A model generated the notes under the pieces. The model was not told the DNA's origin and searched no databases. It worked only from the letters and a program-made list of their open reading frames with translations. From NCBI GenBank assembly GCA_964036195.1, contig OZ038450.1:19435208-19499207 (forward strand): DNA of 64,000 nt, read 5' to 3'. Position numbers and translations under genes: made by a program. Each line of letters opens with the position of its first letter. Position 1 is the stretch's first letter. Below are positions 10,153 to 19,097 of the stretch, piece after piece. The DNA is from Sphaerolaimus hirsutus. Its lineage: Eukaryota > Nematoda > Chromadorea > Monhysterida > Sphaerolaimidae.

Positions 10153-10221
10153 GGTGTGTGTGCGTTGGAACCTAAAGCGCCAAGCCTACGTCCTTGGGGT
10201 TGGTATCGGCACACACACACC
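10153..10221 (+). repeat. CCTACG-loop hairpin 9
   Basis: The outer stem is GGTGTGTGTGC with GCACACACACC (11 pairs). The core is TAAAGCGCCAAG, loop CCTACGTC, CTTGGGGTT, closed by ACC with GGT. Confidence 0.85.
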
Positions 10222-10290
10222 TAACTCTCTCTTTAAACGAAAGGAAATTTTCCATTTTTGATTGCAACCTTGTATACATTTGTGGTATCA

Positions 10291-10371
10291 TGTCTCTGAG
10301 GGCCAGGTTGAGGGGGTTAAAGTGCCAAGCCTACGTCCCTGGGACTACCCCATGGCCTGGACCCAGAGACA
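10291..10371 (+). repeat. CCTACG-loop hairpin 10
   Basis: The outer stem is TGTCTCTG with CAGAGACA, then GGCCAGG with a shifted CCTGG partner, then GGGG with CCCC closing the core TAAAGTGCCAAG, loop CCTACGTC. Confidence 0.85.
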
Positions 10372-10768
10372 AGGTAAAATTTGTGTTTCTTCACGCCGCG
10401 TAATTTTTGAGTTGTTTTAAATAGTTATACCTCGACCATACTGAGCGTCGCTGTAAATAATTATTCTTAGCTTTCTACGCCGCTTTTGTATTTTACCTGT
10501 ATTTAACAAAACCGCGTGGTCACATCGAAGAGGGCCCCTGGCTTTACATGTGTATTTAGAATATCAGGACGGCCCCCGGTCATTGTGTAATTATTTGGGA
10601 CTGGACTCATGGAATTTTGTGCACACAGTTTTCCTTTAAAACTCCAGTGACCTTGAACACTTTCTTTTAAACAGCCACCTGGATAAAGACTTTTCGCTTC
10701 CCACATTTAAAGTAATCACCAATAATTTTTGCTGGTTATGGCTGGGAACAAATTTTTGCAGCCACACA
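10372..10768. other. AT-rich spacer, nothing recognised
   Basis: A small reverse frame (10503-10706) has no recognisable domain. I see no repeat or regulatory signal here. Confidence 0.4.
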
Positions 10769-11107
10769 ATGGCCATATTAGTGGAAAACAGTTTAGTTCA
10801 GTTTCACTTCAATCTTCATGTTTTTCCAAAATTTTCTCATGTGTTCCTTGAAACTTTAACGGAATATTTTTGCACAGGAAACACTTTTCTGCATCTATCC
10901 TTCTTGACTATGGATCAAAATCAAAATGCTGGCCACACTCATTGCTTGACAATGTCTGTCATGACTGGTTCACCAAATATAAATTTCCATGAATTTATGT
11001 ACCAAGGAGACAATGAAATTGTCATGCGTGTGACCGCTGGAGAAATGCGGCTCACACAGCCACTTCAACGTGAGCTTGATTGGCAAGATCCCCGTCGCGA
11101 AAAGTGA
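10769..11107 (+). CDS. Hypothetical 112-aa protein
   Basis: ATG to TGA frame with an alternative internal start at 10911 that would give 65 residues. The N-terminal part is aromatic and hydrophobic; the C-terminus is polar and ends DPRREK. No family is recognised. It lies between CCTACG hairpins and 54 bases before another small frame on the same strand. Its AT-rich codons differ from the giant frame, so it may be a separate acquisition or a chance frame. Confidence 0.3.
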   Translation: MAILVENSLVQFHFNLHVFPKFSHVFLETLTEYFCTGNTFLHLSFLTMDQNQNAGHTHCLTMSVMTGSPNINFHEFMYQGDNEIVMRVTAGEMRLTQPLQRELDWQDPRREK

Positions 11108-11130
11108 GAATTTTCATGGGTTCAGCGTGA

Positions 11131-11151
11131 AAAAAAAAAAAAAAAAAAAAA
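11131..11151 (+). repeat. Poly(A) run of 21
   Basis: Twenty-one consecutive A lie between two small frames. It could mark the 3' end of a retroposed transcript; no target-site duplication was identified. Confidence 0.6.
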
Positions 11152-11160
11152 CTGTGTATA

Positions 11161-11493
11161 ATGACCAAAATTTCTTTCAGCTTGAGTGAATCTGTCCTTC
11201 TGTGGGGAAACACGGCTTTTGGAAATGACCAGCCACTGTTGGCAATAACTGGCCATGTGGCACCGATTCAACAACGTCAAATCCATGGCACTGGCACCCC
11301 AATGCAAGTACCGGCCCACTGTCTACCGAATAGGGAGTCGTCGATTTCACCAACTGATTTCACTTATGACCCGCATCTTTCTGTCGGCCCCCCCATGCAT
11401 GTGACCACGCGAGTTATTAATTCACATAGTTTTCCTATCAATATCACCCTGGAACAGATTGGCAATTTCGTAGATATCAAATTGCAATTTTAA
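11161..11493 (+). CDS. Hypothetical 110-aa protein
   Basis: ATG to TAA frame just after the poly(A) run. The product is rich in hydroxyl residues and Pro, with an alternating hydrophobic C-terminus (INITLEQIGNFVDIKLQF) that suggests beta strands. No family is recognised. It could be the second half of a split gene with the preceding frame; they are in different phases and separated by stops. Confidence 0.35.
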   Translation: MTKISFSLSESVLLWGNTAFGNDQPLLAITGHVAPIQQRQIHGTGTPMQVPAHCLPNRESSISPTDFTYDPHLSVGPPMHVTTRVINSHSFPINITLEQIGNFVDIKLQF

Positions 11494-11656
11494 TGGCTTC
11501 GATCCTGCGTTGAGTATTATTTCCTTTCCGCTTTGAGGTAAACGTAGTAATTCCAACAACAACATTTGCCAAATTTATTTTTGTACCCGCTATTATCTCT
11601 TTTTACTATGGTGCAGGTGAACCACGACGCGTACTGATTCAGTTTCTAGTGTGAGT
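11494..11656. other. Spacer, nothing recognised
   Basis: AT-rich sequence between the small frame and hairpin 11. Confidence 0.4.
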
Positions 11657-11713
11657 TGGGTGCAGCGGTCTAAAGTGCCAAGCCTACGTCCCTGGGACTG
11701 ACCAAAGCACCCA
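11657..11713 (+). repeat. CCTACG-loop hairpin 11
   Basis: The outer stem is TGGGTGC with GCACCCA, and the inner stem GGTC with GACC. The core is TAAAGTGCCAAG, loop CCTACGTC, CCTGGGACT. Confidence 0.85.
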
Positions 11714-12350
11714 TTGTGTATGTTTTGATATCGCTTTTCTGAAATTTCCTCTTAGTAAGCGCAGTCACTTAGTTGCACGCGGTGATTTTTGGTAATTGTG
11801 TGGAGGTAAACCGCTTGAGCCATGTGTTTTGTGAAGTTAGCCGCCGATTTGATTAGTAGCTGCGTTTGTGCCACCAAGATTAAATGCCGTTGTTTTTGTG
11901 CTTGCGATTAGGCTGAGAGTTGTGTAGTTGGAATGTTTTCTACCGGGATCCCTTTTGTGAATTGTTGTATTTTGTATTGTTGTGAATAATTCTAGCCTTT
12001 GTAGTGGTTTCAATTTAGTCACGTTTAGTTTATATTTTGTTTTAGTGGCATTCCACTTGCCTTCCGGTCTCACTTACGGTTCTCACGATTCTGCCTTTAA
12101 AATTTTTCTTGCCATAATCTTAGATTCGGTTCTGACGTTTTAGTAGGGTGCTTCCAGTGCACATGTTGGCGTATTTTCCAGGGTTCCACTTGCGATCTGG
12201 TAGCAATTTTAACGTACCTCAAATATCTATCTGCAATACACCGCAACGCTTTAAATACATGAAAAATATCAACATCAGTCTCGACAGTCCCTTGTAAATA
12301 GTATATAACACCCTCTTCGCTGCTGTTACGCTGACTAACCCGCGCTTTTA
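11714..12350. other. 3' non-coding region before the second purine tract
   Basis: T-rich on the plus strand, with no convincing gene. TATATAA (12302-12308) is a possible TATA box but is not followed by a clear initiator. Confidence 0.4.
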
Positions 12351-12421
12351 GAAAAGGGGGGAGGAAGTGTGATGCCTGTTCGCGCTGGGTCAGCGCTCAA
12401 AAGGTCGGTATAGTATGTAAT
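12351..12421 (+). mobile_element. Polypurine tract and LTR start, copy 2
   Basis: GAAAAGGGGGGAGGAAG (12351-12367) is followed by TGTGATGCC (from 12368) and GGTCGGTATAGTATGTAAT (12403-12421), matching the arrangement at 181-225. Between them a small GCGCTG/CAGCGC hairpin is inserted relative to copy 1. The two signatures bracket a 12.17-kb unit holding the giant frame, but sequence diverges soon after the shared start, so they may not be one LTR pair. Confidence 0.55.
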
Positions 12422-12429
12422 GCGAGAAC

Positions 12430-12486
12430 TGACGGTGGGCCACCGAAGTGCCAGACCTACGTCTCTGGGACGGTGACCCAGCGTCA
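12430..12486 (+). repeat. CCTACG-loop hairpin 12 (near-perfect)
   Basis: TGACG, TGGG and CACCG pair with CGGTG, CCCA and CGTCA with single-base interruptions. The inner stem is CCAGA with TCTGG and the loop CCTACGTC. The left bulge is shortened to AAGTG. Confidence 0.9.
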
Positions 12487-12558
12487 ATTAACGCTTACTA
12501 AACCCTAGTTATGGCGCTTTAGTCGCCGGGGACGCCATATTGACCCTTTTGGGCCAAG

Positions 12559-12566
12559 TGACGTCA
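12559..12566 (+). promoter_or_regulatory. CRE palindrome TGACGTCA, copy 1
   Basis: A perfect CREB/ATF consensus. It lies in a block (about 12557-12612) repeated at 12785-12841 that shares TGACGTCATT, AACCTAACTT and TTACGGCGC in order. Confidence 0.5.
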
Positions 12567-12626
12567 TTACGACGTCGCCATATGTGAACCTAACTTATAG
12601 GAAACTTACGGCGCAGCGGACGCCAA

Positions 12627-12703
12627 CTATGGTAATTGGCGCCAGATCACCAAAGTGCCAGACCTACGCCTCTGGGACGGCGATTAAGCGCGAATTACCA
12701 TAG
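12627..12703 (+). repeat. CCTACG-loop hairpin 13 (longest outer stem)
   Basis: CTATGGTAATT pairs with AATTACCATAG, then GCGC with GCGC, then ATC-CC with GG-GAT. The inner stem is CCAGA with CTGG and the loop CCTACGCC. The stem spans about 77 bases in total. Confidence 0.9.
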
Positions 12704-12786
12704 AACGGTAGACCGATGGCGCTATGTTGCCGGCCTTAATTAGTAAAACGGCCTAATTAGCTGCCCTTAGTTGTGAAAAGCCCGAG

Positions 12787-12794
12787 TGACGTCA
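12787..12794 (+). promoter_or_regulatory. CRE palindrome TGACGTCA, copy 2
   Basis: This second perfect CRE lies 228 bases after the first, within the repeated block. Two CREs in an LTR-like region suggest an inducible promoter; that is inference. Confidence 0.5.
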
Positions 12795-12841
12795 TTCGAC
12801 ACAACCGGGAGTGGAACCTAACTTTTGCGAAAGTTACGGCG

Positions 12842-13262
12842 CTTTCACTAAAAAGGAAAGCAGCGCCGAGCAAAAAGTCGATTCCCTTGGGCATGGCGGC
12901 CAAACGAGCGCCGGCGAACAACTTCGACGGCCGCGACAGCGCCGCGCCGCCGCCATTCGACACTCGCCGACCGCCGGAACCCGGGAGAGGGGGATTTTGG
13001 GTGTTTTGGGAGACTTTGGGAAGGGTCGGATCGGCCATTCTTGGCCGAGTGCCAACTTTCGGGAAATGACACCAAGTGTATTTTTGAGGGGGTTTAAGCG
13101 CTGTCGCCGTGTTTTGGCGACAGTTTATCACTCAAACTTGTAAATCTACCCCCTACCCAGTCCCCGCGAGCGTCGACAGCGTTGGCCGCCGGAAACGTCC
13201 GCGGAGCGACAGACTTCGGCCGCTCAGAGTTCTTGGTGGGAGTGGCCACCGGAAGGGAGGGC
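12842..13262. other. GC-rich LTR-like segment
   Basis: Overlapping frames on both strands (75-124 aa) are GC-composition effects with no domain. No coding call is made. Confidence 0.4.
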
Positions 13263-13315
13263 CCCGATAGCTCCAGAAGCCTACGCCCTTCGGAGTAGAG
13301 ACGGGTCAACCCTTC
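13263..13315 (+). repeat. CCTACG-loop hairpin 14 (variant)
   Basis: The inner stem is GAAG with CTTC around the loop CCTACGCC, closed by CTCC with GGAG. The outer CCCG pairs with CGGG. This is a third inner-stem sequence with pairing preserved. Confidence 0.75.
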
Positions 13316-14118
13316 TGGAGGGATATGTGCCTTAGGTTAAAAATTAGTAAAGGAAATTGGAATAATGCCAAAAAGGCAGTTTTTTTGTGTGTAGTTTGGC
13401 ACATATCCCACAGCCACTGCTGCCACAGGGAGGAGTTTTGTGATGTTTTAGGCTGTAGGAGTAGGCTTAGGTTGTAGGTGCGCGGTAGGTGCCGCGGTAT
13501 GTGATTTATTGTGTATGTATTTGTGTTTATGTGCACTTATTTACCCACCTAACCCCCTTAGTTTGTGATAATTGCATGTGTTTGTGATTGTATTTCTACG
13601 TTTGCACTTATTTCTGTGTTTCGCACGTATTTCTGTGTTTGCACTTTTGCATTTTTGTGTTTACTTCGCGTCAGTCGATTGGTACGCTGGTTGGACGAGC
13701 TCACGTTTGAGCGAACACGGTTGTTTTTGTGTTTTGGTCCTTTTGCACTTGTTTGCAGTGTTCGAGTAGCTGTGGATTTACTTGGCACGTTTCCAATGGT
13801 ATCACGTTTAGTTTTGGAGAGTTTCGCTCAGTTGAGTCATTTTTAGCTGTTAGTTGTGCGTTTACATTTGGTAGGTTACTGTGGGTGGTTATTTCTTAGT
13901 TTGGCACAGTTCCAAGTTTGGTTTCATTAGCTGGCTGAGTGCCAGAAGAAAGGTGTTCCTGAATGTCAAGTCACCATCCCCTTGTTCCATTAAAAGTAAC
14001 CCTTGTGGTACATGGCTTGGTTCAGCTGAAGTCACTTATTTTCGGTACACTTTCGAATGCACTTTCGTGATTGGTTGGCTCCGCCCAGCTGCAAACCAGT
14101 TTTGGGCACTTCAAACCC
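13316..14118. other. LTR-like segment with TG-rich simple repeats
   Basis: 13500-13760 is rich in TGTGTTT-like repeats. Frames on either strand here are short and low-complexity. Confidence 0.4.
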
Positions 14119-14154
14119 ATAAAAGAGAGCCCCAATCCAGTGATTATCATCAGT
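14119..14154 (+). promoter_or_regulatory. Candidate core promoter (TATA-like and Inr)
   Basis: ATAAAAG (14119-14125) lies about 31-33 bases upstream of TCAGT (14150-14154), the spacing expected for a TATA box and an arthropod-type initiator. It would start a transcript covering the frame at 14824. Confidence 0.4.
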
Positions 14155-14823
14155 CTATTCAATCCAATTTCTAATTACTAAGTCAGTGATTTACCAGCTG
14201 AAATGAGCCTACCCTTGGTTATTCATTCTCTGCTAACTCTGGCATAGGCCTTCTCTTCCCTCTGCACGGTGACATTTAGGTTCACAGGGGCAGGAGTGGC
14301 CACACGGAGCTGCCGGTATAGCTAAGATAGGGTGTTGTATGGGGAGAACCCACCATCTGTGATGCTTACTGTACGTCTGGACCTCTGTGGACTTGTTTTA
14401 GGCGTAGTATAAGCTGAAGTAGGCTGTACACCTATTGACTCGCTCTAGGCTTTCGTAAGGGCCCAAACAGTTGTGCTACGTCGTCGTAGATTACTTTTGA
14501 TAGTGGTGCTGTGCCAAGCTAGGATTTAAGTACCTGGTCTTGTGTGGTCTCTTACCAGTGCATCGTACTGCTATCCTCACCTGTCTGGTTTAGCTTATAT
14601 GACCCTGAGTGTTATTTAGTCATTTTTATGTTAATGTTTTGATTTGGGAAGCGGAAAGGTAAATTGGAAATATTCAAATACTTTGGAAACTTTGATTGCA
14701 ACGTTATTCGAGAAACCCAATTAGTGTAATTCAAGCTTACTCTGGTGCAACTATTCTCTACTTAATCTATTGGCTCATTCCAGCTAGTGGATCTAATTAC
14801 TTCTAATTCTAATTTGTGAAAAC
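14155..14823 (+). other. Presumed leader of the 14824 frame
   Basis: Non-coding, mixed composition. No splice sites or primer-binding site could be assigned with confidence. Confidence 0.35.
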
Positions 14824-15930
14824 ATGATGGAAGTTGCTTTTATCTGCTTGCATTCGAGTGATGTTCAATTGTCGGTTTTTGAAGCATGGGCGAATCTCGT
14901 TTCGATTTCTGAAGGCGCGCCAAGTTCTGAAGGTTTCTGGGAAATTGATGATTTGGAAGCGGGCCCAGTTTTTGATGGTTTTGAACCCGTGTCGGAAATG
15001 TTTCAAATACAACGAAGGGCCACGTATGCGGAAAAGGTTCAGGGCGCCGGTGATTTCGTTGTTGATTCTGTTTTGCCCAATGGCGAAGTGATTTGTGATG
15101 CTTCTCAGCAGTGGTTGTTGGATCACTTGATCATGGAGCCAGCTTTTATTGAACCCGGAATTTGTGGTGTTTTTGAGCAAACTGCTGAAAGGCTGAAGAA
15201 ATCTGTGCAGCCTAGAAACCTTTGGTATTTGGTGGGTAAGAAGGGGAAATTGCAGCCGCACGTTATTCGTCGCAAGCTTTTGCAATTTGCGCGACCGGAC
15301 TTTGTTAGCTGTGGCAACCAAGTAGACCGAAAAGCTCAGAAGCCTACGTCCTTCGGAGTAGCTAGGTCGAAAGGCACCAAGCTGGTGAAGTTTGGCAGAC
15401 AGGGTTCCCGCGCACGCGGCAAGCGTAGGGCTGGTAGGGCAATTGTTGATCGTCCTGTGGACATTATGTCGCTGGTTGAATTGTCGGGATTGTGCGATTA
15501 TTTAGTTGGCGTGTTGCCACCGTTTGTTGTTCCACACGTGCAAAAGGTAACTAAGTCCCCTGTTAGGTGCTGTACCTTTGGCGTCATTAGGCAGGATGGA
15601 CTGCATGAGCGCATCGTTGAAAGTTCTGACGGAATTGGACACTGTCCAAGGTGTTGCTATTTGGCCTATAAGGATAAAGTTGTAGTACCCGGGGGCCCAC
15701 CTTATTATACATGGCGCTGGCGCCCTTTAATGGCGCCAAAGGGCGCCAGCGCCATGGCGTCATTGGCGCTTGGCGCCCTTTTCTCTGGCCCCATATGGCG
15801 CCTGGCGCCATTATTTCAAATGGCGCCATGGCGCGCTTGGCGCTTGGCGCCATTTTCGCTGGCGCCAATTTGGCGTCCGGCGCCATTCGTTTGGATGGGG
15901 CCAGAAATGGCGCCAAAATTCTGCACATAA
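14824..15930 (+). CDS. Hypothetical protein with basic stretch and Cys/His cluster, truncated by repeat
   Basis: The frame of 368 codons has a tandem ATG start. Residues 1-295 look protein-like: an acidic N-terminal half, a basic stretch GRQGSRARGKRRAGRA (about 193-208) and a C-terminal cluster C-C, H, H-C, C-C ending HCPRCCY that could bind zinc. A basic region plus Cys/His cluster resembles a gag or nucleocapsid layout, but no family is recognised. From about 15712 the frame runs into GGCGCC repeat DNA, so the last 70 or so residues are probably not original. CCTACG hairpin 15 lies inside the coding region. The frame follows the second LTR-like control region. Confidence 0.45.
   Translation: MMEVAFICLHSSDVQLSVFEAWANLVSISEGAPSSEGFWEIDDLEAGPVFDGFEPVSEMFQIQRRATYAEKVQGAGDFVVDSVLPNGEVICDASQQWLLDHLIMEPAFIEPGICGVFEQTAERLKKSVQPRNLWYLVGKKGKLQPHVIRRKLLQFARPDFVSCGNQVDRKAQKPTSFGVARSKGTKLVKFGRQGSRARGKRRAGRAIVDRPVDIMSLVELSGLCDYLVGVLPPFVVPHVQKVTKSPVRCCTFGVIRQDGLHERIVESSDGIGHCPRCCYLAYKDKVVVPGGPPYYTWRWRPLMAPKGASAMASLALGALFSGPIWRLAPLFQMAPWRAWRLAPFSLAPIWRPAPFVWMGPEMAPKFCT
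15326..15368 (+). repeat. CCTACG-loop hairpin 15, inside a coding frame
   Basis: The inner stem is GAAG with CTTC around the loop CCTACGTC, closed by CTC with GAG. Outer GACC pairs with GGTC. It is the only family member inside an open frame. Confidence 0.7.
15712..15912. repeat. GGCGCC-rich palindromic segment 1
   Basis: About 200 bases dominated by GGCGCC and TTGGCGC motifs on both strands. Similar segments occur at 21956-22086, 24842-25011, 25198-25345 and 53522-53580. Confidence 0.75.
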
Positions 15931-15994
15931 ATGTGACCAAATAGGACATTTTTGGACATTTTATCATTGATCGTTACGCAAAGCAGTCAATGTA

Positions 15995-17094
15995 TCAAAT
16001 TTCCTCGAAATACCCCCCTAACCCCCCCCCCCCCAATCGAAATACCCCCAGGTATTTTCGAGCTGAGTAAAAAATAACACCCCCTCGAAATACCCATGTC
16101 TGGATTAAGGTACATCATGTACACAATGTACTTGATCCGGCTGAAAAGTCCCCGGGCAGTGCTTGCCATTCGCGCTAGGGGTAAGTTACGGTCATAAAAT
16201 TTTGACAGGTTAAGATATCGGGTGTTTTGAGTTTTCAACTAAAATTTTACCCCTCTAGCTCTACCCACTGCGGAACTGTGGGGGTTACAATTTCGGTCAT
16301 GTTGTACTGATGTACAAATGGTGCTCTAGTTCAATGCTGCTGTAAGTTGTGATCATGAAACTTTGTCTAGTGTAAGCCACCAGTGTTGGCAACATGCCAG
16401 CACTAACCAACAATTAGCTATGATATCATAAGCCTAGTCCATATTATTATTACTGACACTACTCTCACTACCAAATTTATCATTCTGTCTCTCCGGTTGG
16501 TTAATACTGGTTAATACAGGATGCATTTTGCATGCACACTGCCGTTGAACACAGGTAATGTGTCCACTACAGATTAGTAATAAGGAAATTTTATTCACAT
16601 AATTCATTTACTGCATGTTTAAAACAACGTTAAAATCACTGCCATACAACATGATCTCAGACCATCACCAAAACATCCATCACAGTTCCCACATTTCTTA
16701 CACATCACCCTGATCTGCATATTAATTTAACTTAATAGCAAGATGTTGATGAAAGTGTTGAATACTATCAAGTATCAGCACATCGCAAACACTGGTGGCT
16801 TACACTAGCCAAAGTTTCATGATCACAACTGAAAGCAGCATTGAGCTAGAGCACCATTTGTACATCAGTTCATAATGACCGAAATTGAAACCCCCACAGT
16901 TCCGCAGTGGGTGGAGCTAGAGGGGTAAAATTTTAGGTGAAGACTCAAAACACCTAATACCTTAACCTGTCAAAATTTTATGACCGTAGCTGACCCCTAG
17001 CGCGAATGGCGAGCACTGCCCAGGGACTTTTCAGCCGGACCAAGTACATGGTGTATTCATTGATGCCAATATGCATCACAGCCACACACGAGAC
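15995..17094. mobile_element. C-rich MITE fragment with nested foldback
   Basis: TTTCCTCGAAATACCCCC-type sequence (from 15999) is followed by a large foldback. The left arm (about 16121-16400) and right arm (about 16785-17053) are inverted copies sharing, for example, CCGGCTGAAAAGTC and its complement. The roughly 385 bases between them show nothing recognisable. Confidence 0.65.
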
Positions 17095-17527
17095 TACCGT
17101 ATTTCCTCGAAACCCCCCCCCCCTCGAAATACCCCCCCTCAAAATGGACACTATGAACTTATAAACCCCCCCCTCGAAATACCCCCCCCCCAAATTTAGT
17201 GTATAGAGCACGTAAATGACAAAGGCTGCGGTTTGTCATCTGGGTAATGCAAAACACACGTTAAAAACGATGACTCTGTTATGTGAGAACAGTGGTTATA
17301 CGTCTACACACTTATACAAGTCTTTAGAGTCTTATAAATGGCGATTTTTGTTGCATTTTCGACGTCTAAGTACGTTTCAGACGACAATTTAGTACTTGGT
17401 TTTCAAAAAATTTCTGGCGAAATAATAAACCCCCCCCTCGAAATACCCCCCCCCCTCGTTTAACCCCCCCTCAAAATTCTCACTATGAAACAATAAACCC
17501 CCCGGGGTATTTCGAGGAAATACGGTA
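17095..17527. mobile_element. C-rich MITE with TACCGTATTTCC ends, complete
   Basis: The inverted ends are TACCGTATTTCCTCGAAA and TTTCGAGGAAATACGGTA. The element is 433 bp including the flanking TA dinucleotides, which fits a Tc1/mariner-type target duplication. The interior holds C-tracts beside CTCGAAATA and no coding sequence. Confidence 0.75.
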
Positions 17528-18323
17528 GTTTGTGTATCCATCTCCGTTGATAAATACATCTAAATATAGGTATCCTGTTTTGTCACTTTTATTACCAGTT
17601 TTGGGTAAGTAAAAGCCCATCTTTACTACAGTCTGTCTCGAAAATTTCTGGGTACAGCCACCCCTCGAATACACCCCCCTCGAAATGCCCCCTCGAAATT
17701 TACACTCTGAAAAATAAACCCCCAATGGGTATTTCGAGGAAAAACGTATATACTCGGCGTACGTGATACTCTGCCATCGCACTGATTTATGTCTCGTGTT
17801 GGAAGTGTGCCAATGATTATTAAGTCATGCGATTTCCGTGAAAATATGAAAAAATTCATCGATGTGCATATGTTAATGAATAACATTATAACAACAATCG
17901 CTTTTTTCATCTTTTAATGAACCTCGCATGCGTTAACCATCGTTGGCACACTTCCAGCGGGAACCACGCGTGCAGGTGTGTAAAGTACCGGAGTATAGCT
18001 GCGATGTAAATTGGCAGCCATTAAAAACATCATGACTATTGCAAACATGATGTACTAGCAGGATTCTCTCTGACCTTTGGTCAGGTTTTCATGTTTTACT
18101 ATACTTTAACGAATACTAATGGACACTTGTTACCACATCAATTATGAATCCCTTGAAAATAAAGCCCTCGGGGTCCACCATCTAATTATTTGCCAGTTTT
18201 TCCCATTGCTTTCTATGGTAATGTTGTGACAAAACTGGTGCATTATCTACGCCACATAATAAGACCCCATTATTTGAAATATTGCAAGCACAAGGGGTTC
18301 TTTTTAAAATTTATGGTAATGTA
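17528..18323. other. Further C-rich MITE remnants and unique AT-rich DNA
   Basis: 17640-17748 is a fragment of the C-rich family ending GGGTATTTCGAGG. The remainder to the gap is AT-rich with no recognised gene. Confidence 0.5.
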
Positions 18324-18523
18324 NNNNNNNNNNNNNNNNNNNNNNNNNNNNNNNNNNNNNNNNNNNNNNNNNNNNNNNNNNNNNNNNNNNNNNNNNNNNN
18401 NNNNNNNNNNNNNNNNNNNNNNNNNNNNNNNNNNNNNNNNNNNNNNNNNNNNNNNNNNNNNNNNNNNNNNNNNNNNNNNNNNNNNNNNNNNNNNNNNNNN
18501 NNNNNNNNNNNNNNNNNNNNNNN
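18324..18523. other. Assembly gap (200 N)
   Basis: A run of exactly 200 undetermined bases lies at the edge of C-homopolymer repeats, a likely cause of the break. Frames across it are meaningless. Confidence 0.99.
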
Positions 18524-18950
18524 AATACCCCCCATCGAAATACCCCCCCCCCCTCGAAATACCCCCCTCGTTTGACCCCCCCCCCCCCCCTCTCGAGACC
18601 ACTATGTAACAATCACCCCCCCCCTCGAAATACCCCCCAGATTGCGTGTAACCAGAACGTACATGACAAATGCTGCAGTTTGTGTTCTGCGTAGTGCAGA
18701 ACACACGTTAAAACAATGTCGGAATCACGCGAGAGCAGTGTTTATAGCATCTACGTACTAATATTAGTATACAGGAGTCTATACTTGTCAGTTATTGATG
18801 CATTTTTCTACCCCAGCGCACATCACAAAGAACGATTATGTACTACCATTTCAAAAAAATTCTGGCGAAATAATAACCCCCCCTCGTTTACCCCCCCCCC
18901 CCAGCACTATGAAACAATCACCCCCGGGGGTATTTCGAGGAAATACGGTA
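18524..18950. mobile_element. C-rich MITE, left end lost in gap
   Basis: The right end GGTATTTCGAGGAAATACGGTA-type terminus closes at 18950. The interior is similar to 17095-17527. The left end is inside the assembly gap. Confidence 0.65.
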
Positions 18951-19097
18951 CATAGACGCCGATTTTTCTCTTTTCTTCCTTCTATATATTGGAAACGCCT
19001 ATAAATATATTGAACCCCCACGAACCCCCCCCCCCCCCAACCAACCCCCCCCCTCGAAATTTGTTCAGCTATCTATCCGTCCAGAGGAGCGATTTAC

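Noticed and set aside
1053..12703. Assigning the CCTACG hairpins to twister, hammerhead or other known ribozymes
   Set aside because: The hammerhead CUGAUGA and GAAA cores are absent, and the nested stems of twister are missing; the UAA in the bulge alone is not enough.
12757..13143. Overlapping GC-rich frames of 98-124 codons on both strands
   Set aside because: No domain, and frames on both strands are open, as expected of GC-rich non-coding DNA in an LTR-like region.
18190..18704. Frames spanning the N run
   Set aside because: Most of their residues are undetermined; the flanks are C-rich repeat.
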